Source of the DNA: Bacterioplanes sp965233665
GTDB lineage: Bacteria > Pseudomonadota > Gammaproteobacteria > Pseudomonadales > Oceanobacteraceae
Assembly: GCA_965233665.1 (NCBI GenBank)
Contig: CBDDTG010000016.1
Span: forward strand, 1 to 64,000
DNA: 64,000 nucleotides
Direction of reading: 5' to 3'
In this document: positions 35,073 through 43,568 of the stretch, piece after piece
Layout of the letters: the number at the start of each line of letters is the position of its first letter
Position numbering within the stretch: position 1 is the first letter of the stretch
Notes under the pieces: model-generated
The model's input: only the letters and a program-made list of their open reading frames with translations
Database searches by the model: none
What the model was told of the DNA's origin: nothing
Translations under genes and position numbers: made by a program

Positions 35073-36779
35073 TTATCCGGCCCGGCTTAATGCCGGTGCT
35101 GCGACGGCCAGGTTAACCGCTCGCAGAATCGCTTGCAGTGAAGCTGCCAAGGTATCGCGATCGCGGGCGACACCGCAGGCTCTTTGACCTCGCACACTGA
35201 CCTGGACCATGGCAATGGCGGCGGCATCGGAGCCGTGCTCGGTGGCTTGCTCGTCGAACTGCAGTACTTGAATGTCGATGCCTGTTGCTTTGTGAATGGC
35301 ATCGGCAAAGGCGCTGATGGCACCGCTGCCTTGGCCATGCACCAGTAACATATCGTTATCGTCGCTGACCGACGCTTGCAGGTGATGCTGATTGCCCTGG
35401 CGGTCGACTTGATAGCCGGCTAAGTGAAAGCGGCCATCGCGCGGCATAAAGTGCTGGCGGAACAAGGCCAAGACCTGTTCGACTTCCAGCTCGCCTTGAT
35501 GACGCTCGGCCAACTGCTGCACTGGCGTGGCCAACTCGACTTGTAGCCAGCGCGGCAGCTCAATGCCCAACTGTTGCTCTAATAAATACGCGGCGCCGCC
35601 TTTGCCCGATTGGCTATTCACACGAATCACGGATTGATAGGAGCGGCCCAGGTCCTTTGGATCGATGGGCAAATAGGCCACGTCCCAAGGTTCGTCGTCG
35701 TCTTGTTGCGCCAGGCATTTGCGAATGGCGTCTTGGTGGCTGCCAGAAAAGGCGGTGTACACCAACTCTCCTACCCATGGGTGACGCGGATGGGTCTTGA
35801 TGCGGGTGCAACTTTCCACCGTGGCGATGATGTCATCGGGACGGCTTAAATCAAGCTGAGGGTCGATGCCCTGGCTGTAGAGGTTCATGGCCATGGTGAC
35901 TATGTCCATATTGCCCGTGCGCTCGCCGTTACCCAGCAAGGTGCCTTCAATGCGGTCGGCGCCAGCCAGTAGCGCCATTTCGGCGGCGGCAACGGCACAG
36001 CCGCGATCATTGTGGGTATGAATGCTGATGACCAAACTGTCGCGTTGCTGCACATGGTCGCAGAACCACTCGACCAAATCGGCAAAGGCATTGGGAGTGC
36101 AGGCTTCAACGGTGGCCGGCAAGTTGATGATGGCTTTGTGCTCCGCACTCGGCTGCCAAACATCGATGACGGCGTTGCACACTTCAACGGCAAACTCGAC
36201 TTCTGTGGTGGAGAAGCTCTCGGGTGAGTATTGGAACGTCCACTCGGTGGCGGGGTAGCGCTGCGCCTCGTTTTTAACTTTGGCCGCCCCTTGGCGGGCA
36301 ATGTCGATGATGCCTTGTTGGTCTAAGCCAAATACGCGCTGACGCTGCACCGGCGAGGTTGAGTTATAGACGTGTACAATGGCGCGGCGGGCACCTTCGA
36401 GCGCCTCAAAGGTGCGTTCAATTAACTCGTCACGCGCCTGCACCAACACCTGAATGGTGACGTCTTCAGGGATTTGATTGGCTTCGATCAGCCAGCGCAC
36501 GAAATCAAAATCAGGCTGAGAAGCCGCCGGAAAGCCGACCTCAATGTGTTTGAATCCCAGATCCAGCAGCAGCTGCCACATGTGCTGTTTTTGTTCGACG
36601 TTCATCGGCTCGATCAGCGCCTGGTTGCCGTCACGCAGATCAACGGAGCACCACAGCGGTGCTTGCTCGATCTGCTGGTTGGGCCAGCGACGATCTTGCT
36701 TGTTGATGGCGGCAAAGCGTTGGTAACGGCGGTGGTTAAATGGCTGACCACGGTGGCTGAAGCTAACCTGGGTGTTCAT
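35073..36779 (-). CDS. leuA: 2-isopropylmalate synthase
   Basis: LeuA condenses acetyl-CoA and 2-oxoisovalerate, the first committed step of leucine synthesis. The 568-residue form has the catalytic TIM barrel with WCSVDLRDGNQALIEPM (metal-binding Asp), HTHNDRGCAVAA (His ligands; about residue 245) and GNGERTGN, plus the C-terminal leucine-sensing domain from about residue 440. It is the long proteobacterial/actinobacterial type (LeuA2, about 550-570 residues). The start at 36779 (MNTQVSF) is chosen; the ORF opens 126 nt earlier with residues unlike the family and without a leucine-rich leader peptide. Divergent from an Lrp/AsnC-type regulator. Confidence 0.95.
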   Translation of the reverse strand: MNTQVSFSHRGQPFNHRRYQRFAAINKQDRRWPNQQIEQAPLWCSVDLRDGNQALIEPMNVEQKQHMWQLLLDLGFKHIEVGFPAASQPDFDFVRWLIEANQIPEDVTIQVLVQARDELIERTFEALEGARRAIVHVYNSTSPVQRQRVFGLDQQGIIDIARQGAAKVKNEAQRYPATEWTFQYSPESFSTTEVEFAVEVCNAVIDVWQPSAEHKAIINLPATVEACTPNAFADLVEWFCDHVQQRDSLVISIHTHNDRGCAVAAAEMALLAGADRIEGTLLGNGERTGNMDIVTMAMNLYSQGIDPQLDLSRPDDIIATVESCTRIKTHPRHPWVGELVYTAFSGSHQDAIRKCLAQQDDDEPWDVAYLPIDPKDLGRSYQSVIRVNSQSGKGGAAYLLEQQLGIELPRWLQVELATPVQQLAERHQGELEVEQVLALFRQHFMPRDGRFHLAGYQVDRQGNQHHLQASVSDDNDMLLVHGQGSGAISAFADAIHKATGIDIQVLQFDEQATEHGSDAAAIAMVQVSVRGQRACGVARDRDTLAASLQAILRAVNLAVAAPALSRAG

Positions 36780-37093
36780 CTGGGTGTCCTTGGTAGTGGC
36801 GAATTCAGTACGGTTGTCGACTGGGTAAGTCGTGTGACTGCAGCCTCTGGTAAAGGCATTTCCCGGCAGTGGCGGGCAGGTTTGGCCTTGTGAGCCAGTG
36901 TGCATACTGTAGCTAAAAGCTCTGGCTATTAGTTTGCGAAATGAATAGAGATTTGCCGCTTGATGGGTGAATGATGTCTTTTATTTTCACTATGTTGATA
37001 CAAATCACCCTTGCCGCTGGATTCTTAACAAATGGCTGTTAACATCAGCCCATTGTCATTGCTTTAGCCTCACCTAGGTATGGGAAAGCCGTT
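36780..37093. other. Divergent region between leuA and the Lrp/AsnC gene
   Basis: 314 nt with the promoters of both genes. AT-rich between 36930 and 37060, as expected for an Lrp-type target, but no defined operator could be called. No leader peptide with leucine codons and no T-box-like structure was seen. Confidence 0.4.
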
Positions 37094-37576
37094 ATGAGTA
37101 AAGGGGTGGAGTTACCCAAACTAGACCGCACCGATCAGCGCATCCTGAGTTTGCTGCAGCAAGACGGCAGTCTGACCAATTTGCAACTGGCGGAGCGCAT
37201 CGGCTTGTCGCCATCGCCCTGCTCCAGGCGAGTGAAGGCACTGGAAGAATGTGGCTTGATTGAAGGCTACCGTGCTCACCTTAACGCACGGTTACTTGGC
37301 CTGGATTTAATGGCGTTGGTGCACATCAGCATGGATCGTCATACCCCTGAGCGTTTTAAGCAGTTTGAACACACGGTGACGCAATGCAGCAGTGTGCTTG
37401 AGTGCTATCTAATTACTGGCCAGTCGGCAGATTACGTGCTGAAAGTGCTGGTGGAGGATATGGACGCTTATCAAGAGCTGCTGCTGGGCACATTAACGCG
37501 CATCGACGGCGTCACGGGTGTACATTCCAGCTTTGTGCTGCGTCGCGTGTTGGATCGCTCGGCTTTACCGTTATAA
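37094..37576 (+). CDS. Lrp/AsnC family transcriptional regulator
   Basis: A 160-residue feast/famine regulator. The N-terminal winged helix-turn-helix spans about residues 8-60 (LDRTDQRILSLLQQDG; LAERIGLSPSPCSRRVKALEE), and the C-terminal RAM/ligand-binding domain includes LITGQSADYVLKVLV and a final VHSSFVLRRV strand. It precedes the BASS transporter by 9 nt, so that operon, and perhaps divergent leuA, are likely targets. Effector (an amino acid) is unknown. Confidence 0.92.
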   Translation: MSKGVELPKLDRTDQRILSLLQQDGSLTNLQLAERIGLSPSPCSRRVKALEECGLIEGYRAHLNARLLGLDLMALVHISMDRHTPERFKQFEHTVTQCSSVLECYLITGQSADYVLKVLVEDMDAYQELLLGTLTRIDGVTGVHSSFVLRRVLDRSALPL

Positions 37577-37585
37577 GGAATTGTC

Positions 37586-38476
37586 ATGCAAGCCATGATC
37601 AGTCAATGGATGTTACCCGTGGCTCTGGCCGGCATGATGCTGGTGATGGGCTTATCGCTGACGCCGGCACATTTTCGCCAGGTGTTGCAGCGCCCCGGCG
37701 AAGTGGCCATGGGTCTGGCTCTGCAATGGCTGCTGCTGCCCATGTTGGCCGTGGGTTGGATTTTATGGCTGCAGCTGCCCCCCATGTTGGCGACGGGCTT
37801 GGTGATTCTCGCTGCCTGCCCAGGTGGGGCGACCTCCAACATCATCAGCCACCTGAGCGGCGGTGATGGCGCACTGTCGGTAACACTGACCGCTGTGGTG
37901 AGCGTGCTTGCACCTCTGCTGATTCCTTTGTCGATCAACCTACAGCTATCGCTACTTCAGGCCGAACCGTTGGTGCTGCAGCTACCTTGGCTAAAAACTG
38001 CGTTGCCTTTGCTGCTGATTACCGCCGTGCCCTTGCTGTTAGGAATGCTGCTGGCATATTGGCAACCAAACTGGGTGCAGCGTTGGCGAGAAGCGTTGAA
38101 TCGCTTAGCGTTTGCGTTATTTATGGCGCTGGTGGTGTGGATGACGGCGGTCAATTTGGAGCGGTTGCCACAGTTGTGGTCGGCGACGGCGTTGGCGTGT
38201 TTGGGGTTATGTGCCTCGGCCATGTTGTTGACCCGCTTGCTGACTCAGCCCTGGCCGCGTCGCACGCGGCAAACCTTGATGGTGGAAGTGGGCATTCAAA
38301 ACGCCGGCACGGCAATGGTGATTGCGGCCAGTATTTTAGGGCAGCCACAGTTGGCGCTGGTGGCACTGTTTTATGGCATCTTGATGAACGGCCCAGCGTT
38401 GCTATTGATTGCCAGGCAGCAATGGCAGCAGGCTCGCTATACTAATGGCTCCACTTGGTCGGAGAAACGCTTTTGA
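37586..38476 (+). CDS. BASS-family (bile acid:sodium symporter-like) transporter
   Basis: A 296-residue integral membrane protein with about nine hydrophobic segments. The family signature CPGGATSNIISHLSGGD is at residues 74-90, and the second crossover motif around EVGIQNAGTAMVIA (about 232-245) is the other Na+-binding unfolded helix pair. BASS proteins import organic acids with sodium; substrates are often 2-keto acids or amino-acid precursors. Position after an Lrp/AsnC regulator suggests such a substrate, but this is inference. Its TGA overlaps the TTG of the kinase gene. Confidence 0.88.
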   Translation: MQAMISQWMLPVALAGMMLVMGLSLTPAHFRQVLQRPGEVAMGLALQWLLLPMLAVGWILWLQLPPMLATGLVILAACPGGATSNIISHLSGGDGALSVTLTAVVSVLAPLLIPLSINLQLSLLQAEPLVLQLPWLKTALPLLLITAVPLLLGMLLAYWQPNWVQRWREALNRLAFALFMALVVWMTAVNLERLPQLWSATALACLGLCASAMLLTRLLTQPWPRRTRQTLMVEVGIQNAGTAMVIAASILGQPQLALVALFYGILMNGPALLLIARQQWQQARYTNGSTWSEKRF

Positions 38477-40092
38477 AATCTCATGTGCGCTCGATTGAAA
38501 GACGCCTGACCCTCTACGTCATTTTGTTTAGCGTTTCTTTCGGTCTGATCTTCAGCGCCATTCAAATCAGCTACGACTATTTATCTGAGCGCGAGCGCTT
38601 TGAAGCATCCACCAATGCGGTATTAAAACGCCAGAGTGGCCCGGCATCGTTGGGGCTTTACAATTACGACTCTGGCGCGCTGCAAACCCTGTTGTCCGCA
38701 TTATTGTTGAACCAGGGCATTGTGGCGGCCTCGGTGGTGGAAGCTGGCACCCAGTTTCAGGTGCGAGCCGGTTTAAGCGCAGAAGAAGTGGGCACTGACC
38801 AACTCCATATTCAGTCCTACATTATTGAACTGCGCGCGCCACAAGTGTTTTCTCAGCGTCGCGAAATTCTCGGCTATCTCACGGTTTGGGTTGATGAGCG
38901 ACTCATTCATCAAGGCTTTGAAGCACGGGCATCGCTGGCGCTGATTCTGGATTTTCTGCGCAACGTGGTGCTGGCCGCGGTGCTGATTTTGGTGTTTCGC
39001 CAGCGATTAACAGGGCCAATACGGCGCCTGGCTGCACGCATCATCGATGTCGACCCGCAGTCGCCCGTGACTGTGCCATTGGCGGTCGAAGAGCCGCTAC
39101 AACACAGTGAGCTAGACGACCTAGTCGGCAAGATGAATCACTTACTGGCGGCCATGGATGAAGAAATTCATCAACGTCAGCAAGCAGAAACCCGTGTTCG
39201 CCAGCTTAATGAGCAACTCGAAGAAAAAGTCCGTGCTCGCACCCAAGCTTTGCATGACTCCAATAGCCAACTACGCAGCAGCTTGGACGAGCTTCAGCGC
39301 ACGCAAGACTTACTGCTGCAAGCCCAACGCATGGCCTCGTTAGGGCATTTGGCGGCCGGCATGGCACATGAAATAAATAACCCTGTTGCTGTGGTGTACA
39401 GCAACATTGCCACCTTAAGTGAATATTTAACTGAGTTGGTTGGCCTGGCGGATCAGTACCAAAAAGCCGAAGGTGACATTGCCAATAAAGCAGTACGAAC
39501 CGTACTAGAAGAGCTGCGCGAATCGATTGATTTAGACTTCGTGCGGGAAGACGCCCCGGATTTAATCAGAACCTCCAAAGGCAGTTTGGACCGGGTGCGC
39601 AATATTGTCAGTGAGCTGAAAACCTTCGCTGTGAATGAAAACAGTGAAAAGAGCAGCGAAGTGCTGCCGCGCTTAGTGGACTCCGCACTGGCCGATATTC
39701 ATGTCGAAAATAAACAGCAAGTGCGGGTCATTCACCAAAGTGACGGTGCCCCTTCTGTGCCTTGCTTCCCCGATCAGTTGCGAATGGCCATAGGCAAAGT
39801 CTTGGTGAATGCCTATGAGGCCATGCCCGGTGGTGGCACCTTAGAAGTCGCTTATGAAAGCGACGATAAATTTATCTCCGTCGTGGTACACGACTCCGGT
39901 GTCGGCATGACCAGCGAAGACATCAGCTGTGCCGTCAACCCATTCTTCACCCGCAAAGAAGTCGGCCAGGGCACAGGTATGGGCCTGACCGTTGCTTATA
40001 ATGTTTTAAGCAACCACGGTGGTGAAATTCAAATAGAAAGCACGCCGGGTAAAGGCACCAGTGTGACTTTAAGGCTGCCTAAAGCTGGGTGA
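38473..40092 (+). CDS. Membrane histidine kinase (orphan)
   Basis: A ~539-residue sensor kinase. Two transmembrane segments (about residues 12-32 and 155-175) enclose a periplasmic sensor of ~120 residues with no recognised family; a HAMP-like linker and coiled coil (RQQAETRVRQLNEQLEEKVR region) follow. The H-box MASLGHLAAGMAHEINNP holds the phospho-accepting His; N box LVNAYEAMPGG, G1 DSGVGMT and G2 GQGTGMGLTVAY are clear (NtrB/DctB-like HisKA). The TTG start at 38473 has GGAGA 7 nt upstream and overlaps the transporter stop (TTGA); TTG 38455 is the alternative. No response regulator is adjacent, so its partner is elsewhere. Confidence 0.88.
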   Translation: MKSHVRSIERRLTLYVILFSVSFGLIFSAIQISYDYLSERERFEASTNAVLKRQSGPASLGLYNYDSGALQTLLSALLLNQGIVAASVVEAGTQFQVRAGLSAEEVGTDQLHIQSYIIELRAPQVFSQRREILGYLTVWVDERLIHQGFEARASLALILDFLRNVVLAAVLILVFRQRLTGPIRRLAARIIDVDPQSPVTVPLAVEEPLQHSELDDLVGKMNHLLAAMDEEIHQRQQAETRVRQLNEQLEEKVRARTQALHDSNSQLRSSLDELQRTQDLLLQAQRMASLGHLAAGMAHEINNPVAVVYSNIATLSEYLTELVGLADQYQKAEGDIANKAVRTVLEELRESIDLDFVREDAPDLIRTSKGSLDRVRNIVSELKTFAVNENSEKSSEVLPRLVDSALADIHVENKQQVRVIHQSDGAPSVPCFPDQLRMAIGKVLVNAYEAMPGGGTLEVAYESDDKFISVVVHDSGVGMTSEDISCAVNPFFTRKEVGQGTGMGLTVAYNVLSNHGGEIQIESTPGKGTSVTLRLPKAG

Positions 40093-40260
40093 ATCTTGCT
40101 GCCATACTGACGGTTCGGCATCACTTCAAGTGTCAACATGTATCCACCTTTTGAGCTGATCTTTAACTTCGACCAACTCAATATGACGGGGCTATTGTAC
40201 ACGCTGGTAAGCGCTTAAGTTTGGGGTGATATAATTATTGCTTTTTTGTGTGAGCTTTTA

Positions 40261-40956
40261 ATGGTTGCTGGAAGAATGAGATTTTTGACCTTTTACATGT
40301 TATTAGCTGCCTCTTGTCTGAGTATGGCTGACAATGATGTTATTTATAACAAAGGCACTCAGTATTGGTTTGGTAATGGAGTTCCAACCGATCGGTCGAA
40401 GGCTTGTGATTACTTCGAGCAGTCAGCGAAGTCGGGCAACCCGTTAGCACAGTTTAATCTGGGTAATTGCTATCGCATGGGAGAGGGACGTAAACAAGAT
40501 TTAGATCGTGCCATCGAATGGTATGGAAGATCAGCGGAGCAGAATAATTCTGAGGCGATGACGTCTTTGGCAAGTATATATTTGCTGAAGCGATCTGGCT
40601 CTGTAGATGAAAAGCGTGTGTTTGAATTGCTCTCAAAGTCTGCAGAAAGCAATAACAAGTACGCCTATTTTATGCTGGGCTATGTATATCACCATGGCAT
40701 CTATGTTGATCAAGATGATGGCCGAGCAGTTGAGTTTTATCAGCGTGCAGCCAATCTTGGGCAGGTGCTAAGCCAAGTGCTGCTGTCTGTTGCATATCAG
40801 CGAGGACTTTATGGGCTGACGGTGGATGTGAATAAGTCTAATGACTGGCGTGAGCTGTTTGTCTTCACTAAGGAGGTGAAGTCGGAGACTTTAACCTATG
40901 AAGAGGCGGTTGAATATCTTGCAGACAATAACTTTATCCAGGGCGTTTCTGAATAA
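40261..40956 (+). CDS. Sel1-repeat protein, C-terminus supplied by a MITE
   Basis: About 231 residues with a probable signal peptide (FLTFYMLLAASCLSMADN) and four to five Sel1-type helical repeats (for example AQFNLGNCYRMGEG, AYFMLGYVYHHGIYVDQD), a solenoid used for protein binding. The final codons QGVSE and the stop TAA come from the left end of MITE copy B (GGCGTTTCTGAATAA), so the original C-terminus is displaced or lost. Starts at 40261 or 40276 are both possible. No partner gene is adjacent. Codon use is slightly more AT-rich than its neighbours. Confidence 0.75.
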   Translation: MVAGRMRFLTFYMLLAASCLSMADNDVIYNKGTQYWFGNGVPTDRSKACDYFEQSAKSGNPLAQFNLGNCYRMGEGRKQDLDRAIEWYGRSAEQNNSEAMTSLASIYLLKRSGSVDEKRVFELLSKSAESNNKYAYFMLGYVYHHGIYVDQDDGRAVEFYQRAANLGQVLSQVLLSVAYQRGLYGLTVDVNKSNDWRELFVFTKEVKSETLTYEEAVEYLADNNFIQGVSE

Positions 40957-41204
40957 TTCGGAGCCTGCTCTGGATCGCCAGAGGATTTCAGATCATGAAG
41001 CCGGTTTGCCGCTCTAGCAAGGCTACAGCAAAAATCGACGACACAGAGCAGGAGTTCTCTGGCGTTCCCAGTAGGGCGCGGGCGGCAGGCTTCCATAACG
41101 TCGTTGGCGGTGTTGAAAAGGGCTGGCTATTTCCTGCTATCGCCGTCTCGTTCTGAACGCCTGCTGCACTCGCGCAGAGCTGTGCAGAATTATTCAGAGG
41201 TGCC
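40942..41204 (+). mobile_element. MITE copy B
   Basis: 263 bp related along its length to copies A and C. The right end GAATTATTCAGAGGTGCC is intact; the left end has drifted (GGCGTTTCTGAATAATTC instead of GGCACCTCTGAATAATTC). Flanks CCAG (40938-40941) and CTAG (41205-41208) match at three of four positions, consistent with an aged 4-bp target duplication. Its left end provides the stop codon of the Sel1 gene. Confidence 0.88.
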
Positions 41205-41413
41205 CTAGGAGAATGGTTGAACGCTCCCTCTGCTTACATAAGCGACTGCTGCCAGCTAGAGTTTCAGCAGTCATAACGGGCCTGATGGTCAGGCTTGATG
41301 TTGAATAGCTGTAGCTTGGTCATGTGCGGCGGTGCAGCGCGGCCAATATACATATTTGCGCAAACTGGCGTAATCCAGTAGCGTTGCCGCGAATCACAGA
41401 TAGGATCTAAAAC

Positions 41414-41773
41414 ATGGCGAAAAAATCTTCTTCTGGTGGCTTGGTGTACTCCACAGAATTTGGTCGCGCCTGCCCTGGCTGCCAGCAGCCGGTGGATCAG
41501 TGTTGCTGTAGTACAGATGAAGCCCCACAAGGCGATGGTATTGTGCGCATCAGTCGTGAAAGCAAAGGTCGGGGTGGCAAGGTGATGACACTGGTGACGG
41601 GTGTGCCGCTCGCCGGTGCCGAGCTAAAGACGCTGGCCAAAGAGTTAAAAAAGAAGTGCGGTGTGGGCGGTGCATTAAAAGACGGCGTGATCGAAATTCA
41701 GGGCGATCAACGCGACTTGCTGCTGGCCGAGCTGACGAAACGTGGCTTTACCGTCAAAAAAGCCGGGGGCTAA
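41414..41773 (+). CDS. yciH: SUI1/YciH-like translation initiation factor
   Basis: A 119-residue protein of the eIF1/SUI1 family (stress response translation initiation inhibitor YciH in E. coli). A cysteine-rich N-terminus (ACPGCQQPVDQCCC) precedes the SUI1 domain with RESKGRGGKVMTLVTGVPL and KKKCGVGGALKDGVIEIQGD segments. Acts on the small ribosomal subunit. Normal length. Lies between MITE copy B and a convergent thioesterase gene. Confidence 0.93.
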   Translation: MAKKSSSGGLVYSTEFGRACPGCQQPVDQCCCSTDEAPQGDGIVRISRESKGRGGKVMTLVTGVPLAGAELKTLAKELKKKCGVGGALKDGVIEIQGDQRDLLLAELTKRGFTVKKAGG

Positions 41774-41790
41774 GCCCCGGCATTGCAGCG

Positions 41791-42186
41791 TTACGCTGGC
41801 TTTAAATGCTGTTCTAACTGAGCACGAATATCGGTGGGTAGGGCCTTGGAGGCTTTTTGGTCATGGTCAAAATGCACCATCACTGCATGGCCTCGTGCGC
41901 CTAATGTATCGCCCTGCCAAGCTTCGTGATAAATCACAAAAGAGGTATTACCCACTTTTTCTATCCAGGTGCGAATTTCAACTTCGCTGCCATAAAATAG
42001 CTCGCCAACAAACTCGACATCAATTTTAGCGATGATCAAATGCCAGTTTTTAGGGTTTAAATCCGGCGTAAAAAACCGAAAAATTGGCGTGCGTGCTTGC
42101 TCAAACCAAACGGGCAATACGGTATTGTTGATGTGCCCCAATGCGTCGGTTTCAGCAAAGCGTGGGTCAATGGTTAAGCGCCACAT
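41791..42186 (-). CDS. 4HBT-fold acyl-CoA thioesterase (YbgC/FadM-like)
   Basis: A 131-residue hotdog-fold thioesterase. FAETDALGHINNTVLPVWFEQART (residues ~11-34) holds the active-site Asp in the DALGHINN motif; the rest, including IIAKIDVEFVGELFYGSEVEI, matches the 4HBT family. Hydrolyses acyl-CoA in the cytoplasm; chain length cannot be told. Convergent with yciH. Confidence 0.9.
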   Translation of the reverse strand: MWRLTIDPRFAETDALGHINNTVLPVWFEQARTPIFRFFTPDLNPKNWHLIIAKIDVEFVGELFYGSEVEIRTWIEKVGNTSFVIYHEAWQGDTLGARGHAVMVHFDHDQKASKALPTDIRAQLEQHLKPA

Positions 42187-42510
42187 GGATCATCTCACTG
42201 TTGCAAAAGGTGGCTATGATGGCATAAGTCGACCAGCAGGCAAGTGTCGTAGTGGCCAATAACAGCGCCAAGGCTGTCATCAGATTGCCACGCAACTGCC
42301 ACCACGGTGCCAAATAAGGGCTCTCTGGGCGGGTAGCCCGAAGCCGTAGCGTCGGGCATTTCTAAAGTCGTATTGCCTATCGTGGCCGGCATGGTTATCG
42401 CCATTAACTCGATAATGGCGCAAACCCTCTTGTTGCGTGTGGCGGTGTGCCAAGAGCGTGAGTTACAACGGGTGCTTGCATGGTAAACTGTTCTCTGAGT
42501 TTGCGGGGCA
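42187..42510. other. Intergenic region before tadA
   Basis: 324 nt. It holds a minus-strand open frame (42195-42404, 69 codons) and a plus-strand frame ending at 42486, but neither has a clear ribosome binding site or a family resemblance. Promoters for the thioesterase gene and tadA are expected here. Nothing else was recognised. Confidence 0.35.
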
Positions 42511-43026
42511 ATGATGATGCAGGATCAAACCAGCGCACCAGGGTGCGACGATAATAGCGACGAACGATTTATGCGTGCCGCTTTGCAACAAGCGCGCTTG
42601 GCATTTGACGATGGCGAAGTGCCGGTGGGCGCCGTGGTGGTGCAAGATGGCGCCATTATCGGTCGTGGCTATAACCAACCCATTACCACCATGGACCCAA
42701 GTGCTCACGCTGAAATGCAAGCCTTGCGCGATGCCGCCAGTAATATTGGCAATTATCGCCTGCCCGGTGCCACCCTCTACGTCACCGTCGAACCCTGCAC
42801 CATGTGCACCGGTCTTTTGGTTCACAGCCGCATAAACCGCCTGGTGTATGGTACTCGTGAGCCCAAAGCCGGCGCGGTAGAGAGTGCCCTGCAGTTGCTG
42901 CAACAGCCTTTTTACAATCATCAGATTGAGGTGCTGGACGGAGTGTTGGCCGACGAGTGCTCGACCATCATGAGCGAATTTTTTCAGCTACGCAGAGAAG
43001 CGAAAAAGCGATTAAAACAGCGGTAA
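42511..43026 (+). CDS. tadA: tRNA adenosine(34) deaminase
   Basis: TadA converts A34 of tRNA-Arg(ACG) to inosine. The 171-residue protein has the zinc and catalytic motif SAHAEMQAL (His, Glu) at about residues 66-74 and VEPCTMCTGLLVHSRI with the two zinc Cys. The N-terminal FMRAALQQARLAFDDGEVPVGAV block is also typical. In E. coli tadA lies beside mltF and purL; here about 6 kb of other DNA intervenes. Confidence 0.95.
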   Translation: MMMQDQTSAPGCDDNSDERFMRAALQQARLAFDDGEVPVGAVVVQDGAIIGRGYNQPITTMDPSAHAEMQALRDAASNIGNYRLPGATLYVTVEPCTMCTGLLVHSRINRLVYGTREPKAGAVESALQLLQQPFYNHQIEVLDGVLADECSTIMSEFFQLRREAKKRLKQR

Positions 43027-43042
43027 GCGTTGCCGGCTGATT

Positions 43043-43447
43043 TTAACTGGGGAGTCCCGCTAGCATTGGGATTTTTTCAAGCTCGTCGTCCCATTGTGCT
43101 TTGTCTGCCATGGATATGTGGAATGATGGTTTGATTTCTATGTCGGTATCTAGGCTGCCTGCCGGAACGACGAGTAATTTGCCACTCATTTGCACGCTTG
43201 GGAGTGCGGAGCCACAGATCATGCAAAAGCTTCTTGAATGCCGTGTTTCTGGCAGGTTAAAGGTTTTTACTTCCTCCGCCCCTGTAAGCCAGTTAAGTGT
43301 TGCTGACGTGGAAAAAAGATTGGATGCATGTGCACTGCCAGTATCTTTGCGGCAGCGACTGCAATGGCATAAATAAAAGCTTTCAAAATCGCCCGTGATT
43401 TCAAACGCTACTGTCCCGCATAAGCAAGAACCAGAGTGCTTAGTCAT
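43043..43447 (-). CDS. GFA-family (CENP-V/GFA) zinc protein
   Basis: A 134-residue protein with the Gfa/Mss4-like fold. Zinc ligands are visible: CLCG, CHCSRCRK and FCMICGSALP. Such proteins are named after a glutathione-dependent formaldehyde-activating enzyme, but most members have no proven activity. ATG at 43447 is preferred to 43453. First gene after tadA in the accessory stretch. Confidence 0.88.
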   Translation of the reverse strand: MTKHSGSCLCGTVAFEITGDFESFYLCHCSRCRKDTGSAHASNLFSTSATLNWLTGAEEVKTFNLPETRHSRSFCMICGSALPSVQMSGKLLVVPAGSLDTDIEIKPSFHISMADKAQWDDELEKIPMLAGLPS

Positions 43448-43568
43448 AACCATTACCTTTTAATTGAGGTGATCTGTCGGCTAGCCAATACTTAGTGGCC
43501 TTAGTTGCAGACCTTAAGACGAACTAGCCTGCCACAAATGGCCGCGGCAGGCCATTTTCTATATTGGT

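Noticed and set aside
36780..36905. In-frame extension upstream of leuA considered as a leader or longer N-terminus
   Set aside because: No leucine-codon run and no resemblance to LeuA N-termini; start at 36779 matches the family.
42195..42404. 69-codon minus-strand frame between the thioesterase and tadA
   Set aside because: Weak start signals and no family match; left as unassigned intergenic sequence.
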